64,000 bases of DNA from Mesorhizobium sp. ORS 3359. Its GTDB lineage: Bacteria; Pseudomonadota; Alphaproteobacteria; Rhizobiales; Rhizobiaceae. Position 1 is the first letter of the stretch. Every line of letters begins with the position of its first letter. The stretch spans positions 62,001 to 126,000 of the forward strand of contig CCNC01000143.1 of the NCBI GenBank assembly GCA_000824845.1, written 5' to 3'. Below are positions 18,282 to 27,048 of the stretch, one piece after another. The position numbers and the translations under genes were made by a program. Below the pieces are notes generated by a model. It was not told the origin of the DNA, did not search any database, and saw only the letters and a program-made list of their open reading frames with translations.

Positions 18282-18941
18282 TTATAACGCCGCCGGCAAA
18301 GGCCCAATCGCCGCAAGGCCGGCTTCGGTCAGCGCGTAGATGCCGCGCTCGGCGCGGGCGAACCAGCCATAGTAATTGTGCTGCAGGATGCTCGCGGCGC
18401 GCGGCGAAAGCGCCTTCAGATCGCGCGGCCGCTTCGGGCCGTCGACCATCGCGGCGGCGCAGGCGAGCGCCTCCTGCCGGTAGGCGGTCATGATCGGCTT
18501 CTTGCGCGTGCTGCCGCCGATGGACGGATCGCCCTTGCGGCGGTGATGCTCCTCGACCAGGCGCGAACGCCGCCGGGGATCGCGACGCGGCGGCAAGGCA
18601 GCGGGACTGAGCAGCAGCTCCACCTCGCCCTTCTTCCCGACGCCCAGCAGGCCGAAGCCGAGGCGGCGGCAAAGCGCGCGGAAGCGCCGGTCGTGCTCCC
18701 GGCCCTTGCCGCGCGCCGACATCAAGGCGGCGAGCCACACCTCGTCGCAGGCCGCCGCGCGGTCGACGGCTTGCAGGACGAGCTCGAGGTTGAATTGCAG
18801 CTTGAGCTCGCAGATGACGACGACCGGCGGCTCGCCGGCGCGTACGCCGACCACGTCGCAGCCGCCGACCTCGCCCTTGACGGCGAAATCCATGCTCTCG
18901 AGAAACCGCTTCACCGGCTCGTAGAGGGAGGTTTCCTGCAT
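18282..18941 (-). CDS. DUF2161 domain protein, PD-(D/E)XK nuclease-like
   Basis: This 219-residue protein matches the alphaproteobacterial DUF2161 family as I recall it. Residues 1-70 look like a PD-(D/E)XK fold: GEVGGCDVVGV supplies the Asp, and VVICELKLQF supplies the E-x-K pair near residues 47-49. A winged-helix-like C-terminal third follows, with ILQHNYYGWFARAERGIYALT. ATG at 18941 is chosen because family members begin at about this point; an in-frame GTG at 18995 gives 18 more residues and neither start has a good ribosome site. It stands alone between two sugar operons; function unknown. Confidence 0.7.
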   Translation of the reverse strand: MQETSLYEPVKRFLESMDFAVKGEVGGCDVVGVRAGEPPVVVICELKLQFNLELVLQAVDRAAACDEVWLAALMSARGKGREHDRRFRALCRRLGFGLLGVGKKGEVELLLSPAALPPRRDPRRRSRLVEEHHRRKGDPSIGGSTRKKPIMTAYRQEALACAAAMVDGPKRPRDLKALSPRAASILQHNYYGWFARAERGIYALTEAGLAAIGPLPAAL

Positions 18942-19007
18942 GAGAGAGGCATAACCGATTCGCAGCCGGTCGGCCCAGCGGCGCCATTGCGTCACGGGGC
19001 ACCGATG

Positions 19008-20285
19008 TCAGGCGCGGTGCAGGTAATCCTCGATCGACTTCGCCTTCATCTCGATCGAGAAGCCGGGCGCCTGGGGCGGCATATAGGCGGCGTCGTGGAT
19101 CATGCAGGGTTCGATGAAATGCTCGTGCAGGTGGTCGACGTATTCGATCACCCGTCCGTCCTTGCTGCCTGACACGGCGACATAGTCGATCATCGACAGA
19201 TGCTGGACATATTCGCAGAGGCCGACGCCGCCGGCATGCGGCCAGACCGGCAGGCCGAACTTGGCGGCGATCAGCAGCACCGCCAGCACTTCGTTCAGAC
19301 CGCCCATGCGACAGGAATCGATCTGCACCACGTCGATCGCGCCGCCGGCGATGAACTGCTTGAACATGATGCGGTTCTGGCACATCTCGCCGGTCGCGAC
19401 CTTGATCGGCGCCACTGCCTTACGGATTTTCGCGTGACCGGCGACATCGTCGGGACTGGTCGGCTCCTCGATGAAGAAGGGCTTGGCGAAGGCGAGGTCC
19501 TTGAGCCAATCGATTGCCTGGCCGACCTCCCAGACCTGGTTGGCATCGATCATCAAATAACGGTCGGGACCGATCACCTCGCGGGCGATCCTGAGGCGAC
19601 GGATGTCGTCGGCGCGGTCGCGGCCGACTTTCAGCTTGATGTGGTTGAAGCCGTCGTCGACCGCTTCCTGGCAGAGACGCCGGAGCTTCTCGTCGGGATA
19701 GCCGAGCCAGCCGGCCGAGGTGGTGTAGCAGGCATAGCCTTCGCGCTCGAGCGTTGCGATGCGCTCGGCCTTGCCGGCCTCGGCCTTCTTCAGGATCGCC
19801 AGCGCCTCGGCTGGCGTGATCGCGTCGGTGAGGTAGCGGAAGTCGACGATGCGCAGGATCTCTTCCGGGCTCATCTCGGCGACCAGGCGCCAGACCGGCT
19901 TGCCGGCTTCCTTGGCCCAGAGATCCCACACCGCGTTGACCACCGCGCCGACTGCGAGATGCATGGCGCCCTTGTCCGGCCCGATCCAGCGCAACTGGCT
20001 GTCGCCGGTCACGTGATGCCAGAAGCGGCCGGGATCCTGCTTCACCCAGTCGAGATCCAGCCCGAAGACGAGATGGCGCAGCGCCTCGATCGCCGCGCAG
20101 CAGATCTCGTTGCCGCGGCCGATGGTGAAGGTGAGACCGTGACCCTTCAGCGACGGGACGTCGGTGTCGAGGATGACATAGGCGGCCGAGTAATCCGGGT
20201 CGGGATTCATCGCGTCCGAGCCGTCCAAGCTTTGCGACGTCGGGAAGCGGAGGTCGAAGGTTCTGAGGTCCGTGATTTTCGTCAT
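19008..20285 (-). CDS. L-fuconate dehydratase
   Basis: This 425-residue enolase-superfamily dehydratase converts L-fuconate to 2-keto-3-deoxy-L-fuconate. The segments GHGLTFTIGRGNE near residue 48, IKLKVG (K-x-K bases), DANQVW, FFIEEPTSPDD and GEMCQNR (metal ligands) and WPHAGGVGLCE near residue 352 are those of the Xanthomonas enzyme. It is the last gene of the ten-gene minus-strand operon, 54 bases after a 2-keto-3-deoxyfuconate dehydrogenase-like SDR. With the lactonase at 29386 it makes an oxidative L-fucose route likely. Confidence 0.92.
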   Translation of the reverse strand: MTKITDLRTFDLRFPTSQSLDGSDAMNPDPDYSAAYVILDTDVPSLKGHGLTFTIGRGNEICCAAIEALRHLVFGLDLDWVKQDPGRFWHHVTGDSQLRWIGPDKGAMHLAVGAVVNAVWDLWAKEAGKPVWRLVAEMSPEEILRIVDFRYLTDAITPAEALAILKKAEAGKAERIATLEREGYACYTTSAGWLGYPDEKLRRLCQEAVDDGFNHIKLKVGRDRADDIRRLRIAREVIGPDRYLMIDANQVWEVGQAIDWLKDLAFAKPFFIEEPTSPDDVAGHAKIRKAVAPIKVATGEMCQNRIMFKQFIAGGAIDVVQIDSCRMGGLNEVLAVLLIAAKFGLPVWPHAGGVGLCEYVQHLSMIDYVAVSGSKDGRVIEYVDHLHEHFIEPCMIHDAAYMPPQAPGFSIEMKAKSIEDYLHRA

Positions 20286-20339
20286 TGCTGCCTCGTGACT
20301 GAATTGCTGCCCGCGCTCAACCTGCCTGCCGAAACCGCC

Positions 20340-21071
20340 TCAGATCGACCAGCCGCCATCAATGTTGTAGGCCTGTCCCGTCGTATAAGTGGCGCCGGCC
20401 AGATAGACGGCGAGATCGGCGATCTCTTCCGGCGTGCCGATCCTGCCCATCGGCTGGCGAGCGATGAAGGCCGCGCGCGCCGCCTCATAGTCGCCCTGCG
20501 CCTGCATGCGGCCCTGAAGCGAAGGGCTCTCGACCGTGCCCGGGCAGATGGCATTGCAGCGTATACCTTTGGCGACATAATCGGCTGCGATGGACTTGGT
20601 CAGGCCGATGACGGCCGCCTTGGTCACGCCGTAAGCAAAACGGTTCGGCACCCCTTTCGGAGCGCCGGCGACGGACGCCATGTTGATGATCGCGCCGTCG
20701 CCGCGCTCCAGCATGCCGGGCAGCACGGCACGGATGGTGCGGATCATGGCGCGCACATTGAGGTTGAAGGCGAAGTCGAGATCCTCGTCCTTCATCTCGA
20801 GGATGGAGCCGGCATGGACGAAGCCAGCGCAGTTGAACAGCACGTCGACGCGGCCGATCTCGGCAAAGGCGGATTTCACCGCCGCGTCGTTCAGCACGTC
20901 GAGCTTGCGCGTCGCGATGCCGGGCGTCCCGGCGAGCTCAACCAGGGCCGCCTCATTGATGTCGGTGGCATGGACGATGGCGCCCGCTTTGACGAAGGCC
21001 AGCGCGCTTGCCCGTCCGATGCCCTGCGCGGCCGCCGTGACGACCACGACCTTGCCTGTGATGTCAGCCAT
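20340..21071 (-). CDS. SDR family, 2-keto-3-deoxy-L-fuconate dehydrogenase-like
   Basis: This 243-residue short-chain dehydrogenase has TAAAQGIG near residues 12-19 (a variant of TGxxxGIG also seen in the BDH2/fuconate dehydrogenase branch), NCAG near 84, catalytic Ser in NMASVAG and YGVTK near 148. The Asp-Ile-Asn after strand 2 (TDINEA) favours NAD. Its closest recalled relatives are 2-keto-3-deoxy-L-fuconate dehydrogenases, which oxidise C4 to give the 2,4-diketo acid. Position between the MaoC protein and L-fuconate dehydratase supports this. Confidence 0.87.
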   Translation of the reverse strand: MADITGKVVVVTAAAQGIGRASALAFVKAGAIVHATDINEAALVELAGTPGIATRKLDVLNDAAVKSAFAEIGRVDVLFNCAGFVHAGSILEMKDEDLDFAFNLNVRAMIRTIRAVLPGMLERGDGAIINMASVAGAPKGVPNRFAYGVTKAAVIGLTKSIAADYVAKGIRCNAICPGTVESPSLQGRMQAQGDYEAARAAFIARQPMGRIGTPEEIADLAVYLAGATYTTGQAYNIDGGWSI

Positions 21072-21083
21072 TCTTTATCTCCT

Positions 21084-21530
21084 TCAGCCGGGCCGTCGCT
21101 CGACGATGTAGATGTGGTCCGCGGCCAGCACGACCTCGTCGCGCTGGTTCAAAACCTCGACGCGTTCGATGACGCGTCCGGCGTTCGGCCGTTTCGGGTC
21201 GTCTTCCTTGGCCGCGATGGTGGTGCGCGTGCGGATCGTGTCGCCGATGAAGACCGGCTTGATGAAACGCAGCCGGTCGTAACCATAAGAGAAGGCGACC
21301 GGATTGATGACGCCCGCCGTCAGGCCGACGCCGACCGAGAAGACCAGCGTGCCATGCGCGATGCGCTGGCCGAAGGGCGTCGTCTTCATGAACTCGGCAT
21401 CCATGTGGTGCGGGAAGAAATCGCCGGTGTGGCCGGCATGGACGACGAAATCGGTCTCGGTGATGGTGCGGCCGCTGGTGAGGCGCGACGAACCGATCTC
21501 GTAATCCTCGAAATAGGTGGTCTGTTCCAT
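21084..21530 (-). CDS. MaoC family hydratase-like protein
   Basis: This 148-residue hot-dog-fold protein keeps the hydratase dyad: Asp37 and His42 in GHTGDFFPHHMD, followed by GQRIAHGTLVFS, the usual overhanging segment. R-specific enoyl-CoA hydratases and several non-CoA dehydratases share this pattern. The core FSYGYDRLRFIKPVFIGDT is nearly repeated in the MaoC protein at 37198, so the two are paralogues. It sits inside the L-fucose operon, 12 bases from the SDR, where no enoyl-CoA step is known. Its reaction in this pathway is unknown. Confidence 0.85.
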   Translation of the reverse strand: MEQTTYFEDYEIGSSRLTSGRTITETDFVVHAGHTGDFFPHHMDAEFMKTTPFGQRIAHGTLVFSVGVGLTAGVINPVAFSYGYDRLRFIKPVFIGDTIRTRTTIAAKEDDPKRPNAGRVIERVEVLNQRDEVVLAADHIYIVERRPG

Positions 21531-21538
21531 GTCCGGCC

Positions 21539-22612
21539 TTACGGCTTCGCGGCCAGCGGCGTCGCCGGCGCGGCGCTCGATTTATAGGCAGCCTCGACCA
21601 GCGCCATGGTGTGCCAGGCGTCCTCGACGGAGCTGACCAGCTCGGCGTCGTCGCCGGACGCGAAGCGCTGGACATTGGCCATGCGGCCAACAAAGGCATC
21701 GGGGAACCATTCACCGGCGAGCGGGACGGTGATCCAGTCCGATCCGCCCCTGGGATGGATTTCCAGGATGTCCGGCTCGCCGCGCGGGTAGTCGAGGTTG
21801 AGGCCGAGCTTGACATAGGCCGCGCCCTCGGTGCCGCAGATGCGGAACTCGCAGGCCTGGTGGCGTCGGCCGAATTTGTGGTCGTGGTTGATCGAGAGTG
21901 CGCAGCGCACCGTGTCGCCATAGTCCAGGATGGCGCTGGTTCGGGTCTGCGCGACCTTGTGGTTGGGATGGCCGAGCGTCTTGGCGTGGACGCCCAGCGG
22001 ATCGCCGAGAAGCTGGCGGATCAGGTCGAGATAGTGGATCGAATGCATCGCGATCTCGACGCGCGGCGCCTTGAGCAGGAATTCCCAAAGCTGCCACGGC
22101 GTATCGAGAGCGAGCAGCGCATCGAAATCGACGACCTCGCCCAGCCATCCACGGGCGATAGCGTCCTTCAGCGCCAGCATCATCGGCGCGAAGCGAAGCT
22201 GGAAGTTGACCGCGGCCTTCAGTTGCTTGGCGCGGCAGATTTCGAGGATTTCCGTCGCCTCGCCGAGATAATTGCCCATCGGCTTCTGGATCAGCGCCAC
22301 GGCGCCATCGGGCAGGGCCTTCAGCACCTCGGCGTGCCGGCCCGGCGGGGTCGCCAGATCGAAGATCGCTTCCTTCACCGCCGCTGCTTCCTCGACCGAA
22401 CGGAACGCCGTCACGCCCCATGTCTCGGCGAGCTTCTGCGCCTTTGCCTGGTCCGGATCGTAGAGGCCGGCGATCGGGAAGCCGCCCTTGTGGTAGGCGG
22501 GAAAATGCGCGTCGCCGACGATCGAGCCGGCGCCGAAGGTGACGATCGGGCGCGGCTTCGACGGCTTCGGCCAGGACTGGGCCAGCGACGCCGGATCGAA
22601 GGCATCAGTCAT
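21539..22612 (-). CDS. Gfo/Idh/MocA family oxidoreductase
   Basis: This 357-residue NAD(P)-dependent sugar oxidoreductase has an N-terminal Rossmann fold (FGAGSIVGDAHFPAY near residue 27) and a C-terminal alpha/beta domain with HSIHYLDLIRQLLG near residue 200. The conserved EKP motif reads QKP here (near residue 145), a change that keeps the catalytic Lys. Its start overlaps the mutarotase end by 8 bases. In this operon it is the best candidate for the first oxidation of the free sugar (L-fucose dehydrogenase role) since no other aldose dehydrogenase is present; this is inferred. Confidence 0.83.
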   Translation of the reverse strand: MTDAFDPASLAQSWPKPSKPRPIVTFGAGSIVGDAHFPAYHKGGFPIAGLYDPDQAKAQKLAETWGVTAFRSVEEAAAVKEAIFDLATPPGRHAEVLKALPDGAVALIQKPMGNYLGEATEILEICRAKQLKAAVNFQLRFAPMMLALKDAIARGWLGEVVDFDALLALDTPWQLWEFLLKAPRVEIAMHSIHYLDLIRQLLGDPLGVHAKTLGHPNHKVAQTRTSAILDYGDTVRCALSINHDHKFGRRHQACEFRICGTEGAAYVKLGLNLDYPRGEPDILEIHPRGGSDWITVPLAGEWFPDAFVGRMANVQRFASGDDAELVSSVEDAWHTMALVEAAYKSSAAPATPLAAKP

Positions 22613-22934
22613 GATGGAAGACCTCGTCCATCGACGCCCACCACTCGCCTTCCTTGCGCGTTTCCAGCGGCTCCTGGCATGGCATGCACACCGACCACCA
22701 TTCCTGCGTCTTCGGGTCGGCGGCCATCTTGGCCATGTCGGCGGCGTAGTCAGTGCCGTGATATTCGAAATAGGAGAAAAGCAGGTTCTCCGGCCGCTTC
22801 AGGTAGATCGAATAGTTCTTGATGTTGCAGGCCGAGATCATGGTCAGCACGTCCGGCCAGACGGCGGCGTGAAGGCGGACATATTCCTCGACCTTCTCGG
22901 ATTTCAATCCAAGCACCATGCCCATGCGCTGCAT
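22605..22934 (-). CDS. L-rhamnose/L-fucose mutarotase (YiiL/RhaM family)
   Basis: This 109-residue protein matches the RhaM fold (dimeric alpha-beta ferredoxin-like). It begins RMGMVLGLKSEKVEEYVRLH with the conserved His, then NIKNYSIYLK and LFSYFEYHG near residues 37-60, and WWSVCMPCQEPL and WWASMDEVFH at the C-terminus, which holds the catalytic tryptophan pair. It interconverts anomers of 6-deoxyhexoses before or after uptake. The gene lies between two enzymes of the fucose operon, overlapping the oxidoreductase by 8 bases. The protein family is the rhamnose type; the context favours L-fucose. Confidence 0.88.
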   Translation of the reverse strand: MQRMGMVLGLKSEKVEEYVRLHAAVWPDVLTMISACNIKNYSIYLKRPENLLFSYFEYHGTDYAADMAKMAADPKTQEWWSVCMPCQEPLETRKEGEWWASMDEVFHHD

Positions 22935-22944
22935 AACCGCCTCC

Positions 22945-24057
22945 CTATTTCACGATCGCCGTGGTGAATTCGGCGATGCTTCTTGCCTTGACCGCGTCCC
23001 AGTCCCAGTCGATGCCGATGCCAGGCTCGCTGGGCGCCAGCGCATGGCCATCCTCGATGCGCATCTTGGCGCCCGTCAACTCGTCGAGCTGCGGAATATA
23101 CTCGACATATTTGCCGTTCTGGATGGCGCAGACCAGACTGACATGCAATTCCATCAGGAAATGCGGGCACACCGGCATGTCGAATGCCTCCGCGGCATGG
23201 GCGACTTTCAGCCAGGGCGTGATGCCGCCGATGCGGCCGACATCGACCTGGATGATATTGGCGCCGCCTTTCTGCATGTACTCGCGGAAATGCCGGATCG
23301 AATAGAGCGACTCGCCGACGGCGATCGGCGTCGCGGTCGAATTCGACAGCCGCACATGGCCGTCTATGTCGTCGGCCGGCAGCGGCTCCTCGATCCAGGC
23401 GAGGTCGAGATCGCGCAGCCGCTCGGCGCGGCGGATCGCCTCGTCGACGGAAAAACCCTGGTTGCAGTCCGTCATGATCTCGTAGCCGTCGCCGACCGCC
23501 TTGCGCACCGCCGACAGCCGCGAAAAATCCTCCGAGCCATGCGGCTTGCCGATCTTGACCTTCGAGCCGGTGAAACCCTTGGCCTTCGCTTCCAACGCGT
23601 CGTCGACCAAAGCCTGCGTCTCGATATGCAGCCAGCCGCCTTCCGTGGTGTAGAGCGGGCAGCGGTCCTTGGCACCGCCGGCGAGCTTCCAGAGCGGCAG
23701 GCTCTGTTTTCTCGCGCGCAGATCCCAGAGCGCCGTGTCGATCGCTGCCAGCGCGATCGCGGTGATGGCGCCGATGGTGGTGGCGTGGGTGGCGAATTCG
23801 AGATCGTGCCAGATCGCCTCGATCTGGTCGGCATCGCGGCCGATCAGGCGCGGCGCGAGATGGTCGGCGAGAAGCCGCATCACCGACGAGCCGCCGGTGC
23901 CGATCGTGTAGCTGTAGCCGGTGCCTGTCGCGCCGTCGGAATCGGTGATGGTGACGATCGGCGTTTCCTGGCTGACGAAGCTCTGGATCGCGTCCGTGCG
24001 CTTCACCTTCGGCACGAGGTCGACCATGCGCAGTTCGATCTTCTCGATTTTCGCCAT
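22945..24057 (-). CDS. enolase-superfamily acid-sugar dehydratase (mandelate racemase group)
   Basis: This 370-residue enzyme belongs to the mandelate racemase/muconate lactonizing family. The base motif K-x-K lies in GSKVKIGK near residue 166, metal ligands in TDCNQG, WIEEPL and VGESLYS, and the His-Asp pair in DVGRIGGI and CPHFLME. That set is the acid-sugar dehydratase pattern. It is the first catabolic gene after the transporter ATPase. It is distinct from the L-fuconate dehydratase in the same operon, so a second sugar acid (for example a pentonate or another 6-deoxyhexonate) probably enters here. Substrate not determined. Confidence 0.85.
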   Translation of the reverse strand: MAKIEKIELRMVDLVPKVKRTDAIQSFVSQETPIVTITDSDGATGTGYSYTIGTGGSSVMRLLADHLAPRLIGRDADQIEAIWHDLEFATHATTIGAITAIALAAIDTALWDLRARKQSLPLWKLAGGAKDRCPLYTTEGGWLHIETQALVDDALEAKAKGFTGSKVKIGKPHGSEDFSRLSAVRKAVGDGYEIMTDCNQGFSVDEAIRRAERLRDLDLAWIEEPLPADDIDGHVRLSNSTATPIAVGESLYSIRHFREYMQKGGANIIQVDVGRIGGITPWLKVAHAAEAFDMPVCPHFLMELHVSLVCAIQNGKYVEYIPQLDELTGAKMRIEDGHALAPSEPGIGIDWDWDAVKARSIAEFTTAIVK

Positions 24058-24059
24058 GT

Positions 24060-25157
24060 TCAGTTCCTCAGCGACTTGCCGGTTTCGGCGGAAAACAGAT
24101 GCGCGCGGCTGAGGTCGAAGCTCATGCCTATCCTGTCGCCGGCTTTCAGCGGCTTGGGATTGAGCATGCGCGAGACCCAGTCGGCGCCGTTGAACTCGGC
24201 GAAGACCAAAGTTTCGTTGCCGAGCGGCTCGGTGATGCTGACCGGCAGATCCACGCGGTGGACTTCGGTTTCGCCGCCCGAGCTCAGTCCGTGGCCGGTT
24301 GGATAGAAGTCGTCGGGGCGGATGCCGAACACGACCTTGTCGCCGGCAGCCGTCTTCGACTTGAACTGGCCGGGCAGCGGCAGGCTGTCGCCACCGCCGA
24401 AGACCAGCCGCCCGTCGCTGACGGTCGCCTCATGTAGATTCATCGGCGGCGAGCCGATGAAGCCGGCGACGAAGCGGGTGGCGGGACGACTGAACACCTC
24501 GTCCGGCGTGCCGACCTGCTCGATATGACCGGCGCGCATGATGACGATGCGGTCGGCCAGCGTCATCGCCTCGACTTGGTCGTGGGTGACATAGATCACC
24601 GTCGACTTCACCTTGGCGTGCAGCTTCTTGATCTCGGTGCGCATCTGCGTCCTAAGCTTGGCGTCGAGGTTGGAGAGCGGCTCGTCGAACAGAAACACGT
24701 CCGGATCGCGCACGATGGCGCGGCCCATGGCGACGCGCTGGCGCTGGCCGCCGGAGAGCTGCGAGGGCCGGCGCTCCAGCAGGTCGTCGAGGCCGAGGAT
24801 GGCGGAGGCTTCGGCCACGCGCCTATCCATGTCGTCCTTGGCGGCGCCCGCGATCTTCAGCGAGAAGCCGAGATTCTCGCGCACCGTCATATGCGGATAG
24901 AGCGCGTAGGACTGGAACACCATAGAGATGTTGCGCGAGCGCGGCGGCAGGTCGTTGACCAAGCGGCCGCCGATGTCGATGTTGCCGCCGCTGATGTCCT
25001 CGAGGCCGGCGATCATGCGCAAGGTCGTCGATTTGCCGCAGCCCGACGGGCCGACCAGCGCGATGAATTCGCGGTCGGCGATATCGAGATCGATGCCGTG
25101 CACGATCTCCATATTGCCGTAGCGCTTGGTGAGGTTTTTCAGCGAAACCGTTGCCAT
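24060..25157 (-). CDS. CUT1 sugar ABC transporter ATP-binding protein (UgpC type)
   Basis: This 365-residue ATPase has Walker A GPSGCGKST at residues 36-44, signature LSGGQRQR near 134 and Walker B LFDEPLSNLD near 156, followed by a MalK-like regulatory domain (FGIRPDDFYP near 270). ATG at 25157 starts the conserved MATVSLKNLT; the frame stays open far upstream into the permease genes, which is a high-GC artefact. It is the fourth gene of the fucose operon, 5 bases after the permease gene. It resembles the ATPase at 3420 but differs in its regulatory domain. Confidence 0.93.
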   Translation of the reverse strand: MATVSLKNLTKRYGNMEIVHGIDLDIADREFIALVGPSGCGKSTTLRMIAGLEDISGGNIDIGGRLVNDLPPRSRNISMVFQSYALYPHMTVRENLGFSLKIAGAAKDDMDRRVAEASAILGLDDLLERRPSQLSGGQRQRVAMGRAIVRDPDVFLFDEPLSNLDAKLRTQMRTEIKKLHAKVKSTVIYVTHDQVEAMTLADRIVIMRAGHIEQVGTPDEVFSRPATRFVAGFIGSPPMNLHEATVSDGRLVFGGGDSLPLPGQFKSKTAAGDKVVFGIRPDDFYPTGHGLSSGGETEVHRVDLPVSITEPLGNETLVFAEFNGADWVSRMLNPKPLKAGDRIGMSFDLSRAHLFSAETGKSLRN

Positions 25158-25162
25158 GAAGT

Positions 25163-26029
25163 TCAACCTTTCACCGCGCCGGAGGTGAGACCGCCGACGA
25201 GGTGTTTCTGGACGATGTAGGTGAGGGTCAGCGCCGGGATGATCATCACCACGGCCAGCGCGCACATGCCGCGCCAGTCGATGGTGAACTCGGCCGTGTA
25301 GTCGAGCAGCCCGACGGGCAGCGTCTTGGAGTTGACGGAACGGGTCAGCTGCGAAGCCAGCGCGAACTCGTTCCAGCAGGTGAGGAAGGCGAAGATGGCG
25401 GCCGAGGCGATGCCGGGACGCGCCAGCGGAAACTCGACCTGACAGAAGGCCTGCCAGCGCGTGCAGCCGTCGATCTGAGCTGCTTCGGCGAGGTCCTTCG
25501 GCACCTGGCGGAAAAAGCCGTCGATCAGCCAGATGGTGAAGGGGATGTTCAGCGCCACATAAGCGAGGATCATGCCGAAATGCGTGTCGATGATGCCGAG
25601 CCGCGCATAGACGAAGAAGAGCGGCAGCGACATCGCGATGCCGGGCACGGTGCGGGTGAGCATCAGGCCGAGGAACATGCCCGATTTGCCGCGAAACCTG
25701 TAGCGCGCGAAGGCGTAGCCGCCGGCCATGCCGATGGCGACCGCGATCACCGTCGAGGTGACCGAGATGATCAGCGAGTTGCGGAAATAATCGAGCACTG
25801 GAATGCCGCCTTTGCCGATGCCGCTGAACATGGCGACATAGGCGTCGAACGAGAGTTGCTGCGGGATCCAGACCGGCGGCTTGGCCATGATCTCGACCGT
25901 GGGCCTGAGCGACGACAGCACGATCCAGATGCCCGGCAGGCAGATGACGAGCATGGCGAGGAAGAGGCCGACGCGATGCGCGACGGTCAGCGTGCGGCGG
26001 ATCAGGCGGGCGGAAGCGTTCTCGTCCAT
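25163..26029 (-). CDS. CUT1 carbohydrate ABC transporter permease (MalG-like)
   Basis: This 288-residue permease has a charged N-terminus (SARLIRRTL), a first helix near residues 22-45 and about five more. The EAA loop LAEAAQIDGCTRWQAFCQV lies near residues 190-208, and the C-terminus GGLTSGAVKG is typical of MalG-type subunits. ATG at 26029 is preceded by GGAGTGG, which also contains the end of the upstream permease gene; a longer frame reading lies inside that gene. It belongs to the transporter that feeds the fucose enzymes. Confidence 0.92.
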   Translation of the reverse strand: MDENASARLIRRTLTVAHRVGLFLAMLVICLPGIWIVLSSLRPTVEIMAKPPVWIPQQLSFDAYVAMFSGIGKGGIPVLDYFRNSLIISVTSTVIAVAIGMAGGYAFARYRFRGKSGMFLGLMLTRTVPGIAMSLPLFFVYARLGIIDTHFGMILAYVALNIPFTIWLIDGFFRQVPKDLAEAAQIDGCTRWQAFCQVEFPLARPGIASAAIFAFLTCWNEFALASQLTRSVNSKTLPVGLLDYTAEFTIDWRGMCALAVVMIIPALTLTYIVQKHLVGGLTSGAVKG

Positions 26030-26031
26030 CG

Positions 26032-26928
26032 TCACCACTCCGCGCCGATCTGCGCGCGCGCCGCGGCGAGCTTGTTGTAGAAATAGACGGTGAAGGCGAT
26101 CGACAGCAGGATCGAGAAATAGGCCATGGCGTTGGCGAGGCCCATGCGCGCGTCGCTGTAGGCGGTGCGCCCGACCAGCGTCCACAACAGCTCGGTGCGG
26201 CCGGCCGGACCGCCATCGGTCATGATCTTGACGATGTCATAGGCGCGCGCGACGTCGAGCGAGCGGATCGTCATGGCGATGTAGGCGAAGGGCATGACGA
26301 AGGGCCAGGTCACATAGCGGAAGGTCTGCCAGGGCGTGCAGCCGTCGACGCGCGCCGCCTCGATCGGCTCCTTAGGCATGGCGAGCAGACCGGCCAGGAT
26401 CAGGATGGCGAAGATCGAGGTCGACGACCAGACTTCCGCTATGGTGATGGCGGTGAAGGCGAGGTGGCTTTCGATCAGCCACGGGATGGCGTCCTCAGTG
26501 ATGCCCAGCGACTGCAGCGCGTTGTTCACGAGGCCGATATTGTCGTTGAACATGAATTTGAACTGGAAGCCGACCAGGATCGGCGAGAACATCATCGGGA
26601 ACATCATCAGCGTGCGCAGGATGCGCTGGCCGCGCGTCGCCTTCTCGACCAGCATGGCCAGGCCGAGGCCGAGCAGCATTTCGAGATTGAGCGCGATGGT
26701 TAGCAACAGAACGGTGCGACCGAAGGCCCACCAGAAGTCCGGATTGCTCAGGATCGAGATGTAGTTCCGGAAGCCGATCAGCACGAAGAAGGTTTCGGGC
26801 CTGGTCAGGCGGAAGGGCGTGAAGCTGGAATAGAGCGACAAAAGCAGCGGCACGAGCACCACCGCCGCCAGCACGACGAAGGCCGGCAGCAGCAGGAGAA
26901 TCGGCGCGGATGGCTTCAAGCCCTTCAT
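26032..26928 (-). CDS. CUT1 sugar ABC transporter permease (MalF-like)
   Basis: This 298-residue inner-membrane protein has a first helix near residues 12-34 and five further helices. The EAA loop PIEAARVDGCTPWQTFRYV near residues 187-205 binds the ATPase. It follows the substrate-binding gene after a 120-base gap that holds a strong hairpin, and precedes the MalG-like permease by 2 bases. It is part of the importer of the fucose locus. Confidence 0.92.
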   Translation of the reverse strand: MKGLKPSAPILLLLPAFVVLAAVVLVPLLLSLYSSFTPFRLTRPETFFVLIGFRNYISILSNPDFWWAFGRTVLLLTIALNLEMLLGLGLAMLVEKATRGQRILRTLMMFPMMFSPILVGFQFKFMFNDNIGLVNNALQSLGITEDAIPWLIESHLAFTAITIAEVWSSTSIFAILILAGLLAMPKEPIEAARVDGCTPWQTFRYVTWPFVMPFAYIAMTIRSLDVARAYDIVKIMTDGGPAGRTELLWTLVGRTAYSDARMGLANAMAYFSILLSIAFTVYFYNKLAAARAQIGAEW

Positions 26929-27003
26929 CGGGATCCTGTCAGCGAGGTGATGTGATCCAGCCGCGGGCGGTACCGAGGATGGCCTATTTTGCGAGACTAC
27001 GCG

Positions 27004-27032
27004 GCCGCCTCCCCGGTTTGCGGGGAGGCGGC
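27004..27032 (-). promoter_or_regulatory. strong RNA hairpin between binding-protein and permease genes
   Basis: GCCGCCTCCCCG (27004-27015) and its exact reverse complement (27021-27032) enclose the 5-base loop GTTTG. The 12-bp GC stem begins 16 bases after the stop of the substrate-binding gene and is not followed by a T run on the minus strand, so full termination is unlikely. In sugar transporter operons such hairpins protect the binding-protein message from 3' decay or reduce read-through into the permeases. The structure is seen directly; the role is inferred. Confidence 0.65.
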
Positions 27033-27048
27033 TGCGGGATGCGGCTGC

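Noticed and set aside
25158..26216. Upstream extension of the UgpC-type ATPase frame
   Set aside because: It is the shifted reading of the two permease genes.
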